This document shows positions 8,382-16,103 of a stretch of 64,000 nt of DNA, in pieces. The DNA comes from Aureimonas frigidaquae (lineage in GTDB: Bacteria; Pseudomonadota; Alphaproteobacteria; Rhizobiales; Rhizobiaceae). The stretch covers positions 124,001-188,000 of the forward strand of contig NZ_BBWR01000016.1 in NCBI RefSeq assembly GCF_001463905.1. Direction: 5' to 3'. The notes beneath the pieces were generated by a model, which had not been told where the DNA came from, searched no databases, and saw only the letters and a list, made by a program, of their open reading frames with translations. Position 1 is the first letter of the stretch. Each line of letters begins with the position of its first letter. A program made the translations under genes and the position numbers.

Positions 8382-9242
8382 ATGGCTGGAAGCGCGTTTA
8401 GTTCACAATTGCTGCAAGAGCGCGAAAGCACGTATGCGCCGAAGCTGGACCTCGAAGGGAAGCAAAACTTCACGCGGCATACCTTCATTGATGAGCATGG
8501 CGGCTTTCGTGAAGTCGTAAGAATGAACGTTCTTGATGATCGTCATAGGGAAGACATCGTCGCTTTTCATTTCTCGAGGCAATACGCAGAAATTCACTAT
8601 CGAGACCAGATTGAGCCTCCACAATTTTATGTTGTTGGCAGAGATTGTCCGTGGGATTTCACGTATGTCATGCATGACGGCACCACGTTCCATCTCGAAA
8701 TTTGTCGAATAGCAGAGAAGAAGTTGCTCCAACTCATGCGAGCTGAAAACGATTGCGTGATCTTGCTCCATCAGAAGGAGCTGCGGGGATACGAGGTGCT
8801 AAAGGTCGAGAAGCACTTTCCGGGCACTATCCCTGCCGAAATCGTGGAGAGCATAAAAACAAAGTCTGATAAACAGAGGCTTTTCACATTGGGGGATGAG
8901 GACCGCGTGCCGCAATTGTTTCTTCGACCTCCCTTTAATCCGCACATCGATCTCGAACTAGAAATCAAGACGGCAATTCAGAAAAAAGCTGCAAAGCGGC
9001 ATCGTGGCAAAGAGAGAACGATACTGGTTCTCGACAATCTAACGACCCATAGCGAACCGGGCGACATCTTCAATGCAGTTAAGTATCTGCAAGCCTTTTT
9101 GGAGGGCTGCCCTTTCCCTTCGATATGGATATACACAGGTTACTACAGCGATGATCAGGGTTTCGACTGTGAATACTCGCTAACACCAATCAAGCTAGGC
9201 GACACAGAACGACAGCTTTTTAGTAATCGCTTGGCCGAATGA
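8382..9242 (+). CDS. hypothetical protein, possible nuclease fold, 286 aa
   Basis: One open frame of 286 codons, clearly lower in GC than the core genes. An AAGG lies 6 bases before the ATG. Residues 83-104 (CPWDFTYVMHDGTTFHLEIC) have the spacing of a PD-(D/E)XK nuclease core: Asp in a beta strand, then a Glu in a following strand. However, the usual Lys after ExK is not obvious. Residues 200-220 (EIKTAIQKKAAKRHRGKERT) followed by ILVLDNL resemble the helix-then-strand found after such cores. It stands alone with long gaps on both sides, as cargo or defence genes in islands often do. Function unproven. Confidence 0.6.
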   Translation: MAGSAFSSQLLQERESTYAPKLDLEGKQNFTRHTFIDEHGGFREVVRMNVLDDRHREDIVAFHFSRQYAEIHYRDQIEPPQFYVVGRDCPWDFTYVMHDGTTFHLEICRIAEKKLLQLMRAENDCVILLHQKELRGYEVLKVEKHFPGTIPAEIVESIKTKSDKQRLFTLGDEDRVPQLFLRPPFNPHIDLELEIKTAIQKKAAKRHRGKERTILVLDNLTTHSEPGDIFNAVKYLQAFLEGCPFPSIWIYTGYYSDDQGFDCEYSLTPIKLGDTERQLFSNRLAE

Positions 9243-9690
9243 CCGCTGTCACCCGTTCCGTCCCGCCGCGTGTTGCATGTTCATCGCCTGCTCGAGAGGT
9301 TGGTTTCGGGCGGCAACGGAAGCACTACGAACGGCCATAATAAGGTCGACATCAGCCATCCTAACGCATGTGCAACGGCGCCCAATTCGTCCTTACTAAA
9401 GTGACAAAAACTTCCTCGGACACCCGCTCGGCGGACGCTACGGTGCCCTTCCTAGTGGCGCCGGCCTTTAGACCAAGACCCGCTTATTTTGCTACCCTCG
9501 AACGCCTCGCGGCATAAGATCCGCCACCATCGGGCAATGCGCGAAGAGCCTCAATTTGCTGAAATCTCGGAAGCCTAATAGCGCGTTCCCAGTAGCAGCA
9601 TAACCGCTCCAGTCATATAGGCATCCAAGGTCCCACATTGCGACTTGTTCCCGTATTGTTCTCGTTTGCGACTCGCCTCATAAGAAGGGC
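9243..9690. other. 448-bp intergenic stretch with one possible 36-codon ORF
   Basis: No long frame. On the minus strand 9249-9359 reads as a 36-codon ORF (MADVDLIMAVRSASVAARNQ...), hydrophilic with protein-like codons, but without a properly spaced ribosome binding site. It could be the tail of a decayed gene. Nothing else was seen. Confidence 0.35.
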
Positions 9691-9978
9691 ATGAGCCGCT
9701 ACAGGTCATTGCCGCACTTGGCCGAACAGATCGAAGGAGTCGCACGCGCTGGGAAGCAGGTCGTGCTGACGCCGGAGACTGCACGCCTCGTTGCAGCGGC
9801 ACTCAAAGCGTTCTCTACGAACCCGAAGGCAGACACGATCGCTGCCGCGGTTTGCATGAGCCGTCAGCGCTGCACCGAGCCTTGCTTCCGTTGCTCCGGC
9901 ATCGCGAACCTAGTGCAGCAGATATATGAGAACCCTGAAAGAGCGTTCATGCCGGAGTTCAAGGGGGACAAGCGGTAG
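9691..9978 (+). CDS. hypothetical protein with Cys cluster, 95 aa
   Basis: An AAGAAGG motif lies just ahead of the ATG. The middle of the protein has four cysteines in CMSRQRCTEPCFRC, which could bind a metal or stay structural. The N-terminal half is two amphipathic helices. The last 20 bp overlap tail to tail with the integrase gene on the other strand. No family recognised; probably cargo of the element using the 9959-11314 integrase. Confidence 0.5.
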   Translation: MSRYRSLPHLAEQIEGVARAGKQVVLTPETARLVAAALKAFSTNPKADTIAAAVCMSRQRCTEPCFRCSGIANLVQQIYENPERAFMPEFKGDKR

Positions 9979-11314
9979 GGTCCGTTGTAACGTGCAGCTC
10001 GAGCTTGGCCATTGCCTGCTCTGCGAGCTCGACGCGACCGCCCAGATAGTGCGCATCCAGGATGTGCTCGACGTCCTTCAGAGCGTGCCCCGTGATGGCC
10101 GCGATTTCCGACGTGCTGCAGCCGGCGAGCGCGAGCCGCGTAACGGCCGTGCCGCGGATGTCGTGGAAGGTCAGTCCCTCAATGCCGGCGGAGCGGCACG
10201 CCTTTCCCCAGCTCGCGCGGAAGCCGTCCTCGGTCCACGAGCGTCCGCGCGTGTTCGCGAGGATCGTCGTCGTCTTCTTCGATTGCGCGGCCGCGTCCAG
10301 CGCAACCTTGAGAGGCTGCCCAACTGGAACGCTGACACGCGCGCCGGTCTTGCCCTGGCGGATGCGGATGCGACTGCCGTCGTAGGCGGACCACGGCACG
10401 CGCAGAAGGTCGCCCTCGCGCTGCCCCGTCCACAGAGCCATTAGGAAGGCCATGCGCAGCGGCTCGCTAGCGTGCTGCATGATCGCCTGAATGTCGTCGG
10501 CAGTCCAAATCTTCTCGGCTCTATCTGCCGTGTAGAGGCGCCCGCCGCGCTCGCAGACGTTCACCGAGATCCGGCCGTTGTCTTTCGCCACTGACAGAAT
10601 GCGCGCGAGCGTCACCCAAGCGTAGTCAGCAGTGCGGGGTTTGTCGGCCATCGTGTCGCGCCAAGCTTTGAACACGCCGCGTGCGGTCGGATGCTGTACG
10701 GCCTGCAACGGCATCTGCACCATGAGGCCGGTCCCCATCTTATGCGCGCGCAGCCGGCGGATATAGAGGTCGTAGCCCTTGCGCGACTTGTCGCTTTTGG
10801 TCGTGTACTCAGACGACCGCATGAACTCGTCGATGAGCGTGTCGAGCGTGTCCGCCTGGACGATCTTGCGAGAGGCGAGGGCGTCGGCATAGGCCTTCAC
10901 CAAGCGAGGGTCGCCATCCTGTAGAGGCTCGCCGTCCTCATCACGCAAGAGAGGACCGCCGCGCCAGGCGTAGATATACCGGCGCCGCGATCCATCCGAG
11001 AGTGTCTTCCAGGTTCGGGCGATGCCCTTCAGGCTTCGAGGTGTGCTAGCCTTATTCGCAGGCGCTGTAATTGCATTTGACGTTGGCTTGTTCTCAAAGC
11101 CGGACGCCCGATCGATCGCTGCGTCAATTGCTCTGCGGTCCCAGCGCCTCGAGCCGAACAAGGGCCGAGGCATATGTCCTGCCGCTACCCACCCCGAGAA
11201 CGTCGCAACACTGCTGCCACAGTAAGCTGCAGCGTCTTTGCGCGAGAGCAGGCGAGGGGGATCGTTGCTCACTCTGTCGTCTTGCGCCGCGACCGCTCTG
11301 TCTAGCGGGTCCAT
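9959..11314 (-). CDS. tyrosine integrase with fused N-terminal HTH (excisionase-like) domain
   Basis: Residues 20-70 are a MerR/excisionase-type helix-turn-helix (LLSRKDAAAYCGSSVATFSG, then a wing with W and RRAIDAAI). Residues 150-250 form the SAM-like core-binding domain. Residues 265-440 are the catalytic domain with Arg in LWTGQREGDLL, Lys in RQGKTGARV, H-x-x-R in TFHDIRGTAVTRL, His in TGHALKDV, and Tyr in DAHYLGG. All catalytic residues are present, so it should be active. Site-specific integration and excision of the surrounding element is the expected role. The fusion of a winged DNA-binding domain to an integrase suggests both functions are in one chain. Confidence 0.85.
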   Translation of the reverse strand: MDPLDRAVAAQDDRVSNDPPRLLSRKDAAAYCGSSVATFSGWVAAGHMPRPLFGSRRWDRRAIDAAIDRASGFENKPTSNAITAPANKASTPRSLKGIARTWKTLSDGSRRRYIYAWRGGPLLRDEDGEPLQDGDPRLVKAYADALASRKIVQADTLDTLIDEFMRSSEYTTKSDKSRKGYDLYIRRLRAHKMGTGLMVQMPLQAVQHPTARGVFKAWRDTMADKPRTADYAWVTLARILSVAKDNGRISVNVCERGGRLYTADRAEKIWTADDIQAIMQHASEPLRMAFLMALWTGQREGDLLRVPWSAYDGSRIRIRQGKTGARVSVPVGQPLKVALDAAAQSKKTTTILANTRGRSWTEDGFRASWGKACRSAGIEGLTFHDIRGTAVTRLALAGCSTSEIAAITGHALKDVEHILDAHYLGGRVELAEQAMAKLELHVTTDPTACPP

Positions 11315-11409
11315 AGGTGCACCTCGCCTTCATCAAACTCCCCATGCGTAGTGTGCGGCTGCCGGTTTGGTGGTCCGGCATCCAAAACTGAGCTGATCGT
11401 CGGGTGAGG

Positions 11410-11640
11410 TCAAGCGGCTCGGTCACGTAAGCGAACGCCTGGTCCATGTCCGTTCTGGTCGATGAAAAGGACGCCGGCTGTCTCGAGGGCTGCCTTGATC
11501 GCCGCTACGGTCCGAGGCTTCAGCTCCTCACCAGCCTCAAAGCGAGAGACGGTAGCCGGTGCCACCATCGCAGCGGCTGCCAGCTCCCGCACCCCGAGCC
11601 CTGTCGCGACCCTAGCCATTTTACACTGAACCGGCAGCAT
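11410..11640 (-). CDS. XRE-family HTH regulator, 76 aa
   Basis: A compact helix-turn-helix (ARVATGLGVRELAAAAMVAP, then ATVSRFEAGEEL) followed by the VLFIDQNGHGPGVRL tail common in small rhizobial XRE proteins. I start it at 11640 (MLPVQCKMAR), which aligns with the usual MLTPAQCRAAR beginning of the family. An upstream ATG at 11700 would add 20 atypical residues. It is likely a repressor of the island's genes. The intergenic region to the divergent gene at 11743 should hold its operator. Confidence 0.75.
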   Translation of the reverse strand: MLPVQCKMARVATGLGVRELAAAAMVAPATVSRFEAGEELKPRTVAAIKAALETAGVLFIDQNGHGPGVRLRDRAA

Positions 11641-11742
11641 TTGAGCACCATGTACTAATAAAAGGTTGACGCACTCACTCACCGGTGCGATTAAGTACAA
11701 GGTATCAAAAACGAATCAGAGTTACAACGGTGGGAGCGAAAC

Positions 11743-12090
11743 ATGGTTAGCAAAAAGCAGCACGTCGCAGGTCAGCTCGCGCGGCAGTTCCATAAGGTGA
11801 CGCTTGCTCATCACCAGGCTGATGAAGCGTGGGACGAGTACGCAATGGCCGCGCACCAAGGGCGGATGGATGCCATCCGTGAAGAGGTATCCTGGCATCG
11901 GGCATCATGCGGGGCAGGAGCGCTAATGCAGCTCGGCGCCGCGGCGACAATCGTAGCGTTGGCGGAGGACAGGCTCAACCCGCACGAGGCGATGGCGCTT
12001 CACAGGCTGCTCGCGAGCCTCGCTGGTTTTGTCGAGGAAAACAGTAATGCACGCAGATCGGACTTTCAACGTGCTTACCTCGGCATTTAG
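11743..12090 (+). CDS. hypothetical protein, 115 aa
   Basis: GGGAG stands 6 bases before the ATG. The protein is helical with many Ala and His and no membrane span or catalytic motif. It is transcribed divergently from the XRE gene at 11410-11640 and convergently towards the XRE gene at 12092-12370, ending 1 bp from the stop of the latter. No family recognised. Confidence 0.6.
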   Translation: MVSKKQHVAGQLARQFHKVTLAHHQADEAWDEYAMAAHQGRMDAIREEVSWHRASCGAGALMQLGAAATIVALAEDRLNPHEAMALHRLLASLAGFVEENSNARRSDFQRAYLGI

Positions 12091-12091
12091 C

Positions 12092-12370
12092 TCAAGACAC
12101 CCGTGATTTTGGGAGCGGATACTGCCTGAATTCAACACCAGTGCCTGTGAAATTCACACCTGCAGCTGACAACTCGCTGAATATTACAAACATTGTTGCC
12201 TCATGAGGCCGGCGTCTTGCGCCCTCTAAGTCCGCTATTGCTGATCTGCTTACCTTCACGTTCTTTGCAAGATCCGACTGCGACCAGCCAAGCAGGGCGC
12301 GAGCGGCGCGGACCTGTGCAGCAATTAGACCCAAATCAGACAAAATGATTGACTCCAATGGACCATTCAC
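12092..12370 (-). CDS. XRE-family HTH regulator, 92 aa
   Basis: Residues 17-55 (VRAARALLGWSQSDLAKNVK, then VSRSAIADLEGARRRP) are a textbook XRE helix-turn-helix, followed by the LSAAGVNFTGTGVEF tail of the rhizobial type. The start is GTG at 12370; no in-frame ATG exists before the domain. It is divergent from the excisionase-like gene at 12420, with two direct repeats at its start region that may be its operator. It probably controls the neighbouring xis/int pair. Confidence 0.75.
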   Translation of the reverse strand: MNGPLESIILSDLGLIAAQVRAARALLGWSQSDLAKNVKVSRSAIADLEGARRRPHEATMFVIFSELSAAGVNFTGTGVEFRQYPLPKSRVS

Positions 12371-12383
12371 ACAAAATGAATGA
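12340..12383. promoter_or_regulatory. direct repeat pair, possible XRE operator
   Basis: ACAAAATGATTGA at 12340-12352 and ACAAAATGAATGA at 12371-12383 differ at one of 13 positions and start 31 bp apart, about three helical turns. They flank the GTG start of the XRE gene and lie before the divergent xis/int genes. Such spacing suits co-operative repressor binding. Function inferred. Confidence 0.4.
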
Positions 12384-12419
12384 TATCAGACCTTATGCGA
12401 CCAGTCACTAGGAGAGGTG

Positions 12420-12758
12420 ATGCAGGCTGCAAATGACAACACCCCTGTCCGCCTGACGGACATCATTTCGATAGCCTTCCCGCTCGGGGGCATTACCGCG
12501 GCCGGCCTGCGTCGAGAGGCACGGCGAGGGCGACTTACCTTAATGAGGATCGCGGGAAAGGACTTCACCACCCTTTCTGCAATCGAGGAGATGAAAGCAA
12601 AATGCCTCGTGCCCGAAAACCAGCACGCCTCTGGCTCAGACCTGCTGGCAAAGACCGAGACGCGGTCTGGATCATTCTCGACGGCGGCAAGCAGTACGGC
12701 ACGGGATGCAGCGCTGCTAATGTGCAAAGCGCTCAGGAAGCGCTCTCCGAGCACATAG
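12420..12758 (+). CDS. excisionase-like DNA-binding protein, 112 aa
   Basis: AGGAG and GAGG lie immediately upstream of the ATG. The protein has a segment LTDIISIAFPLGGITAAGLR followed by a basic helix (REARRGRL) and MRIAGKDFTTLSAIEEM. I know this pattern from small DNA-binding proteins encoded just ahead of tyrosine integrases in Rhizobiales. Its C-terminal 52 codons overlap the start of the integrase gene in another frame, so expression of the two must be linked. Predicted role: directionality factor (Xis) for the integrase. The C-terminal tail is low in complexity and may be nonessential. Confidence 0.65.
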   Translation: MQAANDNTPVRLTDIISIAFPLGGITAAGLRREARRGRLTLMRIAGKDFTTLSAIEEMKAKCLVPENQHASGSDLLAKTETRSGSFSTAASSTARDAALLMCKALRKRSPST

Positions 12759-13708
12759 CGCGTCAGTTCATCGTCGCTCCAAAGCAGACGGGGAGGGCCG
12801 CTAGGGAGGTCCAGGTTGCCGAGGTGATCGCTCACTATCTGTCAGTCAAGGCAGACGCGGCGCGCCGGCCGACAGAGCTCGCAGCACGTGCAGAGGCACT
12901 GCTTGCCTTCTGGGGCGACAAGACGCTCGATGACATTACCACTGCGACGTGCAAGGCTTATGTCGCATCCAGGACCTCGCAGAGCATGGCGCGACGCGAG
13001 CTCGAGGATCTCAGGGCCGCTTGCCGGATGGCAATCGCTGACAACGTGACGCGACAGGCCGTCACCGTTTCATTGCCACCGAAACCGAAGGGGCGCGTTG
13101 CCCACTTGGAGCGGGACACGTTGGCACGCTTGATATGGGCTGCCTACCGCAAGCGCGAAGTGCAGCGGGGATCCCCGACGAAGAAAAGGGCCACCCTGCA
13201 CGTTGCGCGCTTTCTGCTTGCCGCCACCTACACCGGAAGCCGATCTGCTCGCGTCTGGCAGGCGTCGTTCGTGCCAGAGGCTAATCGGCCATACGTCGAC
13301 CTTAAGGCCGGCGTCTTCTATCGAGCGGCCCCAGATGAACGGGTGGCAGCTAATAAGAAGGCTCCGCCCATACGGATACCCATGCGCCTGCTGTCTCACA
13401 TGCGGCGGTGGCATAGGAATGGCGCCCGATATGTTGTTGAGTATCAAGGTCGGCCGGCCGATCCCAAACGGGCCTATCGGAACTTAGTCCGCGACGTACT
13501 TGGGGAGGAAGGGGTTGGCGTGGTGAGGCATACACTCCGCCACACGGCAGCAACCTGGCTCATGCAGTCCGGTGTCGATATGTGGCAGGCGTCTGGCTAT
13601 CTAGGGATGACGCGCGAGACGCTCGAGCAAACCTACGGGCACCACCACCCTGACCATCAATCAGCGGTTGGAGATGCATTCACACGCGGCAAGGCCGGCC
13701 GACTGTGA
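12602..13708 (+). CDS. tyrosine integrase next to tRNA-Pro, 368 aa
   Basis: The N-terminal region (1-75) is a basic arm-binding segment. Residues 75-165 are the core-binding domain. Residues 175-368 are catalytic, with Arg in ATYTGSRSARVW, the H-x-x-R box in VRHTLRHTAATWL, and the nucleophile Tyr in LEQTYGHHHPDH. The position usually filled by His before the Tyr (xxGH) reads YLGM, a substitution seen in some integrases. It ends 60 bp from the 3' end of tRNA-Pro and points towards it, so the tRNA 3' end is the probable attachment site. It overlaps the upstream xis-like gene by 157 bp; the start at 12602 could lie further downstream. Confidence 0.85.
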   Translation: MPRARKPARLWLRPAGKDRDAVWIILDGGKQYGTGCSAANVQSAQEALSEHIARQFIVAPKQTGRAAREVQVAEVIAHYLSVKADAARRPTELAARAEALLAFWGDKTLDDITTATCKAYVASRTSQSMARRELEDLRAACRMAIADNVTRQAVTVSLPPKPKGRVAHLERDTLARLIWAAYRKREVQRGSPTKKRATLHVARFLLAATYTGSRSARVWQASFVPEANRPYVDLKAGVFYRAAPDERVAANKKAPPIRIPMRLLSHMRRWHRNGARYVVEYQGRPADPKRAYRNLVRDVLGEEGVGVVRHTLRHTAATWLMQSGVDMWQASGYLGMTRETLEQTYGHHHPDHQSAVGDAFTRGKAGRL

Positions 13709-13767
13709 GTCGTTGCCGTTATCGTTGCCGTATAATCGGGAGGGCCCCAGTAAACTACTGAGAAGAT

Positions 13768-13844
13768 TGGTCGGAGTGGCAGGATTTGAACCTGCGACCC
13801 CCTCGTCCCGAACGAGGTGCGCTACCAGGCTGCGCTACACTCCG
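13768..13844 (-). tRNA. tRNA-Pro (anticodon CGG)
   Basis: The reverse complement gives a complete 77-nt cloverleaf: acceptor CGGAGTG paired with CACTCCG, D-arm GCGCAGCCTGGTAGCGC, anticodon stem CTCGT/ACGAG around TTCGGGA, T-arm GCAGGTTCAAATCCTGC, discriminator A and encoded CCA. The anticodon is CGG. Its 3' end faces the integrase at 12602-13708, which marks it as the island's integration site. Confidence 0.97.
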
Positions 13845-13983
13845 AAGCCGCCGGCTGTATAGCTTTGGCGCTGAGTCGGCGCAAGCGGATTGTTGCGATT
13901 ATTTGTCGGTCTGAAGCAGCATGCCACAGCGTTGCAAAGGGCTGGACAACGGTCTATAGACCGGCCGCTGCGCAGGCGGCTGT

Positions 13984-14058
13984 TGGGGCGTAGCCAAGCG
14001 GTAAGGCAGCGGTTTTTGGTACCGCCATTCCCTGGTTCGAATCCAGGCGCCCCAGCCA
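13984..14058 (+). tRNA. tRNA-Gln (anticodon TTG)
   Basis: A 75-nt cloverleaf: acceptor TGGGGCG/CGCCCCA, D-arm with TAGCCAAGCGGTAAGGCA, anticodon loop TTTTGGT, T-arm CTGGTTCGAATCCAG, discriminator G and encoded CCA. Anticodon TTG reads CAA/CAG. It lies between tRNA-Pro and folA in the core genome. Confidence 0.97.
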
Positions 14059-14172
14059 GTGCACATGGCTTTTTCGTAGACACGCACGCCGCTGTTGCTT
14101 TAGTCGACTGCGATCCCCATCAAAATGACCGGCCCCCTTTCAACGCAGGGTCAAACCGGTCATGCTGAAATC

Positions 14173-14697
14173 ATGTCCTCGCAAAGCATCATCATCATCG
14201 CTGCCATGGCCCGGAACCGCGTGATTGGGGCCAATGGGGGTCTGCCCTGGACGCTGCCAGCGGATTTGAAGCGCTATCGGGCGTTGACGATGGGGAAGCC
14301 CATGATCATGGGCCGGCGCACGCTCGACGCCATCGGCCAGGTGCTGGACGGGCGGGACTCCGTGGTTCTGTCGCAGGATCCGGCGCGCGTGATGCCGGGG
14401 GCGTTGCATGCGTCCAGCCTGGAAGGCGCCTTGACCTTGGCGCGGGCGAGTGCGGGGCGGCGCGGGGTGGAGGCGATCTCCGTCGTGGGGGGCGAGGCGA
14501 TCTTCCGGCAGTTCCTGCCCATGGCGGACCGGATCGAGCTTACCATCGTCGACTGCGCGCCGGAGGGCGATGCGTTTTTTCCCGAACTCGACCCGACGGA
14601 ATGGGAGACGATCCGCGAGGCGGAGATGCCCGTGAGCCCGGGCGACACGGCGAAGGCGCGCTACCTGAGCTTGAAACGCCGGCGCGCGGTGATCTGA
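14173..14697 (+). CDS. folA: dihydrofolate reductase
   Basis: Reduces dihydrofolate to tetrahydrofolate with NADPH in the cytoplasm, supplying one-carbon carriers for thymidylate, purines and methionine. The 174 residues contain the family motifs: IIIIAAMARNRVIGANGGLP at the N-terminus, W-x-LPADLKRY with the catalytic acidic residue, MGRRT (NADPH-phosphate site), VVGGEAIFRQFLP, and the C-terminal beta hairpin. The length is normal (160-175). The ATG at 14173 (MSSQS) is chosen because only one or two residues should precede the first beta strand. In Rhizobiales it commonly sits between thyA and hflK; here thyA is not upstream, tRNA genes and the island are. Confidence 0.93.
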   Translation: MSSQSIIIIAAMARNRVIGANGGLPWTLPADLKRYRALTMGKPMIMGRRTLDAIGQVLDGRDSVVLSQDPARVMPGALHASSLEGALTLARASAGRRGVEAISVVGGEAIFRQFLPMADRIELTIVDCAPEGDAFFPELDPTEWETIREAEMPVSPGDTAKARYLSLKRRRAVI

Positions 14698-14849
14698 CAG
14701 CCCGGCACGCCCCACCGTTCGCAATTTTGTGCATTTGCAAAACGGCGTCCCAACATTGAATGGCCGAAGGTCAATTCTTATAAGGACTGAAACGTCAGGT
14801 CGCGCACGGGATTTGCCCGGGGCGCGGCTTCTCTCGTGAAAGGACATCC

Positions 14850-16103
14850 ATGCCCTGGAGCAATCAGACCGGCGGTGGCGGCTGGAAAGGCGGCGGTAAC
14901 AATGGCGGCCCGTGGGGACAAGGGCCGCAGCAGCCGCGTCCCGGCGGCGGCGGCGGTGGCGGCTCGCCCGATCTGGAGGAGATCCTGCGTCGTGGCCAGG
15001 ACCGCCTGCGGCGTGCCATGCCGGGTGGCGGCGGCGGCGGTTCCGGCGGCGCCAAGGGCAGTGGGCTGCTCTTCGGCGGTGTCGTTGCGATCGTGCTGGG
15101 TGTCGTCTGGGCAGTGAATGCCGTCCACGTGGTCGAGCCCGGCGAGAACGGCGTCAAGATCCTCCTCGGCCAGCCACGCGAGGAGCTTTCCCCGCCCGGG
15201 CTGCACTTTACGCTCTGGCCCATCGAGAAGTTCGAGACCGTGCCGGCGGTGGAGAATCGCCTGCAGATCGGCGGCTCGGGGGGCAATGACACATCCGGCC
15301 TGATGCTGTCCGGGGACCAGAACATCGTCGATGTGAAGTTCTCCGTCCTGTCCTTCGTGTCGAATCCGCAGGAATACCTCTTCAATGTCGATGACGCTCC
15401 GGGCATGCTGCGGCAGGTTTCCGAAAGCGCGATGCGCGAGGTCGTGGGCCGCAATCCGGTGGACGATCTGTTCCGCGACGACCGCGCCGCCATTGCCGAG
15501 ATGGTCCGCGCCATCATCCAGCAGACGCTGAACAATTATGGCGCCGGCATCACCATCAATGCCGTCTCGATCGAGGAAACGGCGCCACCCACCCAGGTGG
15601 CCAGCGCCTTCGAAGAGGTCCAGCGCGCCACGCAGGATCAGGACCGCTTCGTGGACGAGGCCAATATCTACCGCAACCAGCAGCTCGGCCGGGCTCGCGG
15701 TGAGGCAGCGCAGATCACCGAGGACGCGCTCGCCTACAAGAACCGCGTCGTGCAGGAAGCCGTCGGTGAATCGCAGCGTTTCGCATCCATCCTGGAAGCC
15801 TACGAGACCGCGCCCGACATCACGCGCCGCCGCCTCTACCTGGAGACGATGGAAGCCGTCCTGCGGGATTCCAACAAGATCATCATGAACGAGAACGGCA
15901 ACGGCAACGGGGTGGTGCCCTATCTGCCGCTGACGGAAATCGACCGCCTGACCGATCGGCGCGCCCGTGAGACGGCTGGCGGAAACGGCAATGGAAATGG
16001 AAACGCTCCGGCCGCCATCACCAGCAATCGCGACAGCGCGTCGGCCGGCTCGATCCCGCCGGCCAGCGTGGCGAGCGGTACGCAGCAGGGGAATGCCCGA
16101 TGA
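14850..16103 (+). CDS. hflK: HflK, membrane protease modulator subunit
   Basis: With HflC it forms a large membrane complex that encloses and regulates the FtsH protease. Residues 1-70 are a Gly/Pro-rich cytoplasmic tail (runs of Gly at 35-40 and 60-66). Residues 71-92 are the single transmembrane helix, and about 95-350 are the SPFH/band-7 domain (VVEPGENGVKILLGQP, then a helical GEAAQITEDAL stretch). A Gly/Asn-rich low-complexity tail (NGNGNGN) ends the protein. The stop overlaps the hflC start (ATGA at 16100-16103), so HflK and HflC are made together in fixed ratio. Gene order folA-hflK-hflC-degP is typical for the order. Confidence 0.95.
   Translation: MPWSNQTGGGGWKGGGNNGGPWGQGPQQPRPGGGGGGGSPDLEEILRRGQDRLRRAMPGGGGGGSGGAKGSGLLFGGVVAIVLGVVWAVNAVHVVEPGENGVKILLGQPREELSPPGLHFTLWPIEKFETVPAVENRLQIGGSGGNDTSGLMLSGDQNIVDVKFSVLSFVSNPQEYLFNVDDAPGMLRQVSESAMREVVGRNPVDDLFRDDRAAIAEMVRAIIQQTLNNYGAGITINAVSIEETAPPTQVASAFEEVQRATQDQDRFVDEANIYRNQQLGRARGEAAQITEDALAYKNRVVQEAVGESQRFASILEAYETAPDITRRRLYLETMEAVLRDSNKIIMNENGNGNGVVPYLPLTEIDRLTDRRARETAGGNGNGNGNAPAAITSNRDSASAGSIPPASVASGTQQGNAR

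Larger units (their letters stand above)
1..13767. mobile_element. composite genomic island at tRNA-Pro (left end outside the window)
   Basis: This stretch differs from the rest of the window: shorter genes, more intergenic DNA, lower GC, and codon use unlike the GC-rich core genes to its right. It holds three tyrosine recombinases (5719-7587, 9959-11314, 12602-13708), an excisionase-like gene, two XRE regulators and an IS3 transposase remnant. The right-hand integrase ends 60 bp from the 3' end of tRNA-Pro, and the island lies on the 3' side of that tRNA, the usual phage/ICE attachment arrangement. I saw no second copy of the tRNA 3' end inside the window, so the other attachment site is probably to the left. 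Three integrases suggest more than one insertion event. Confidence 0.75.
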
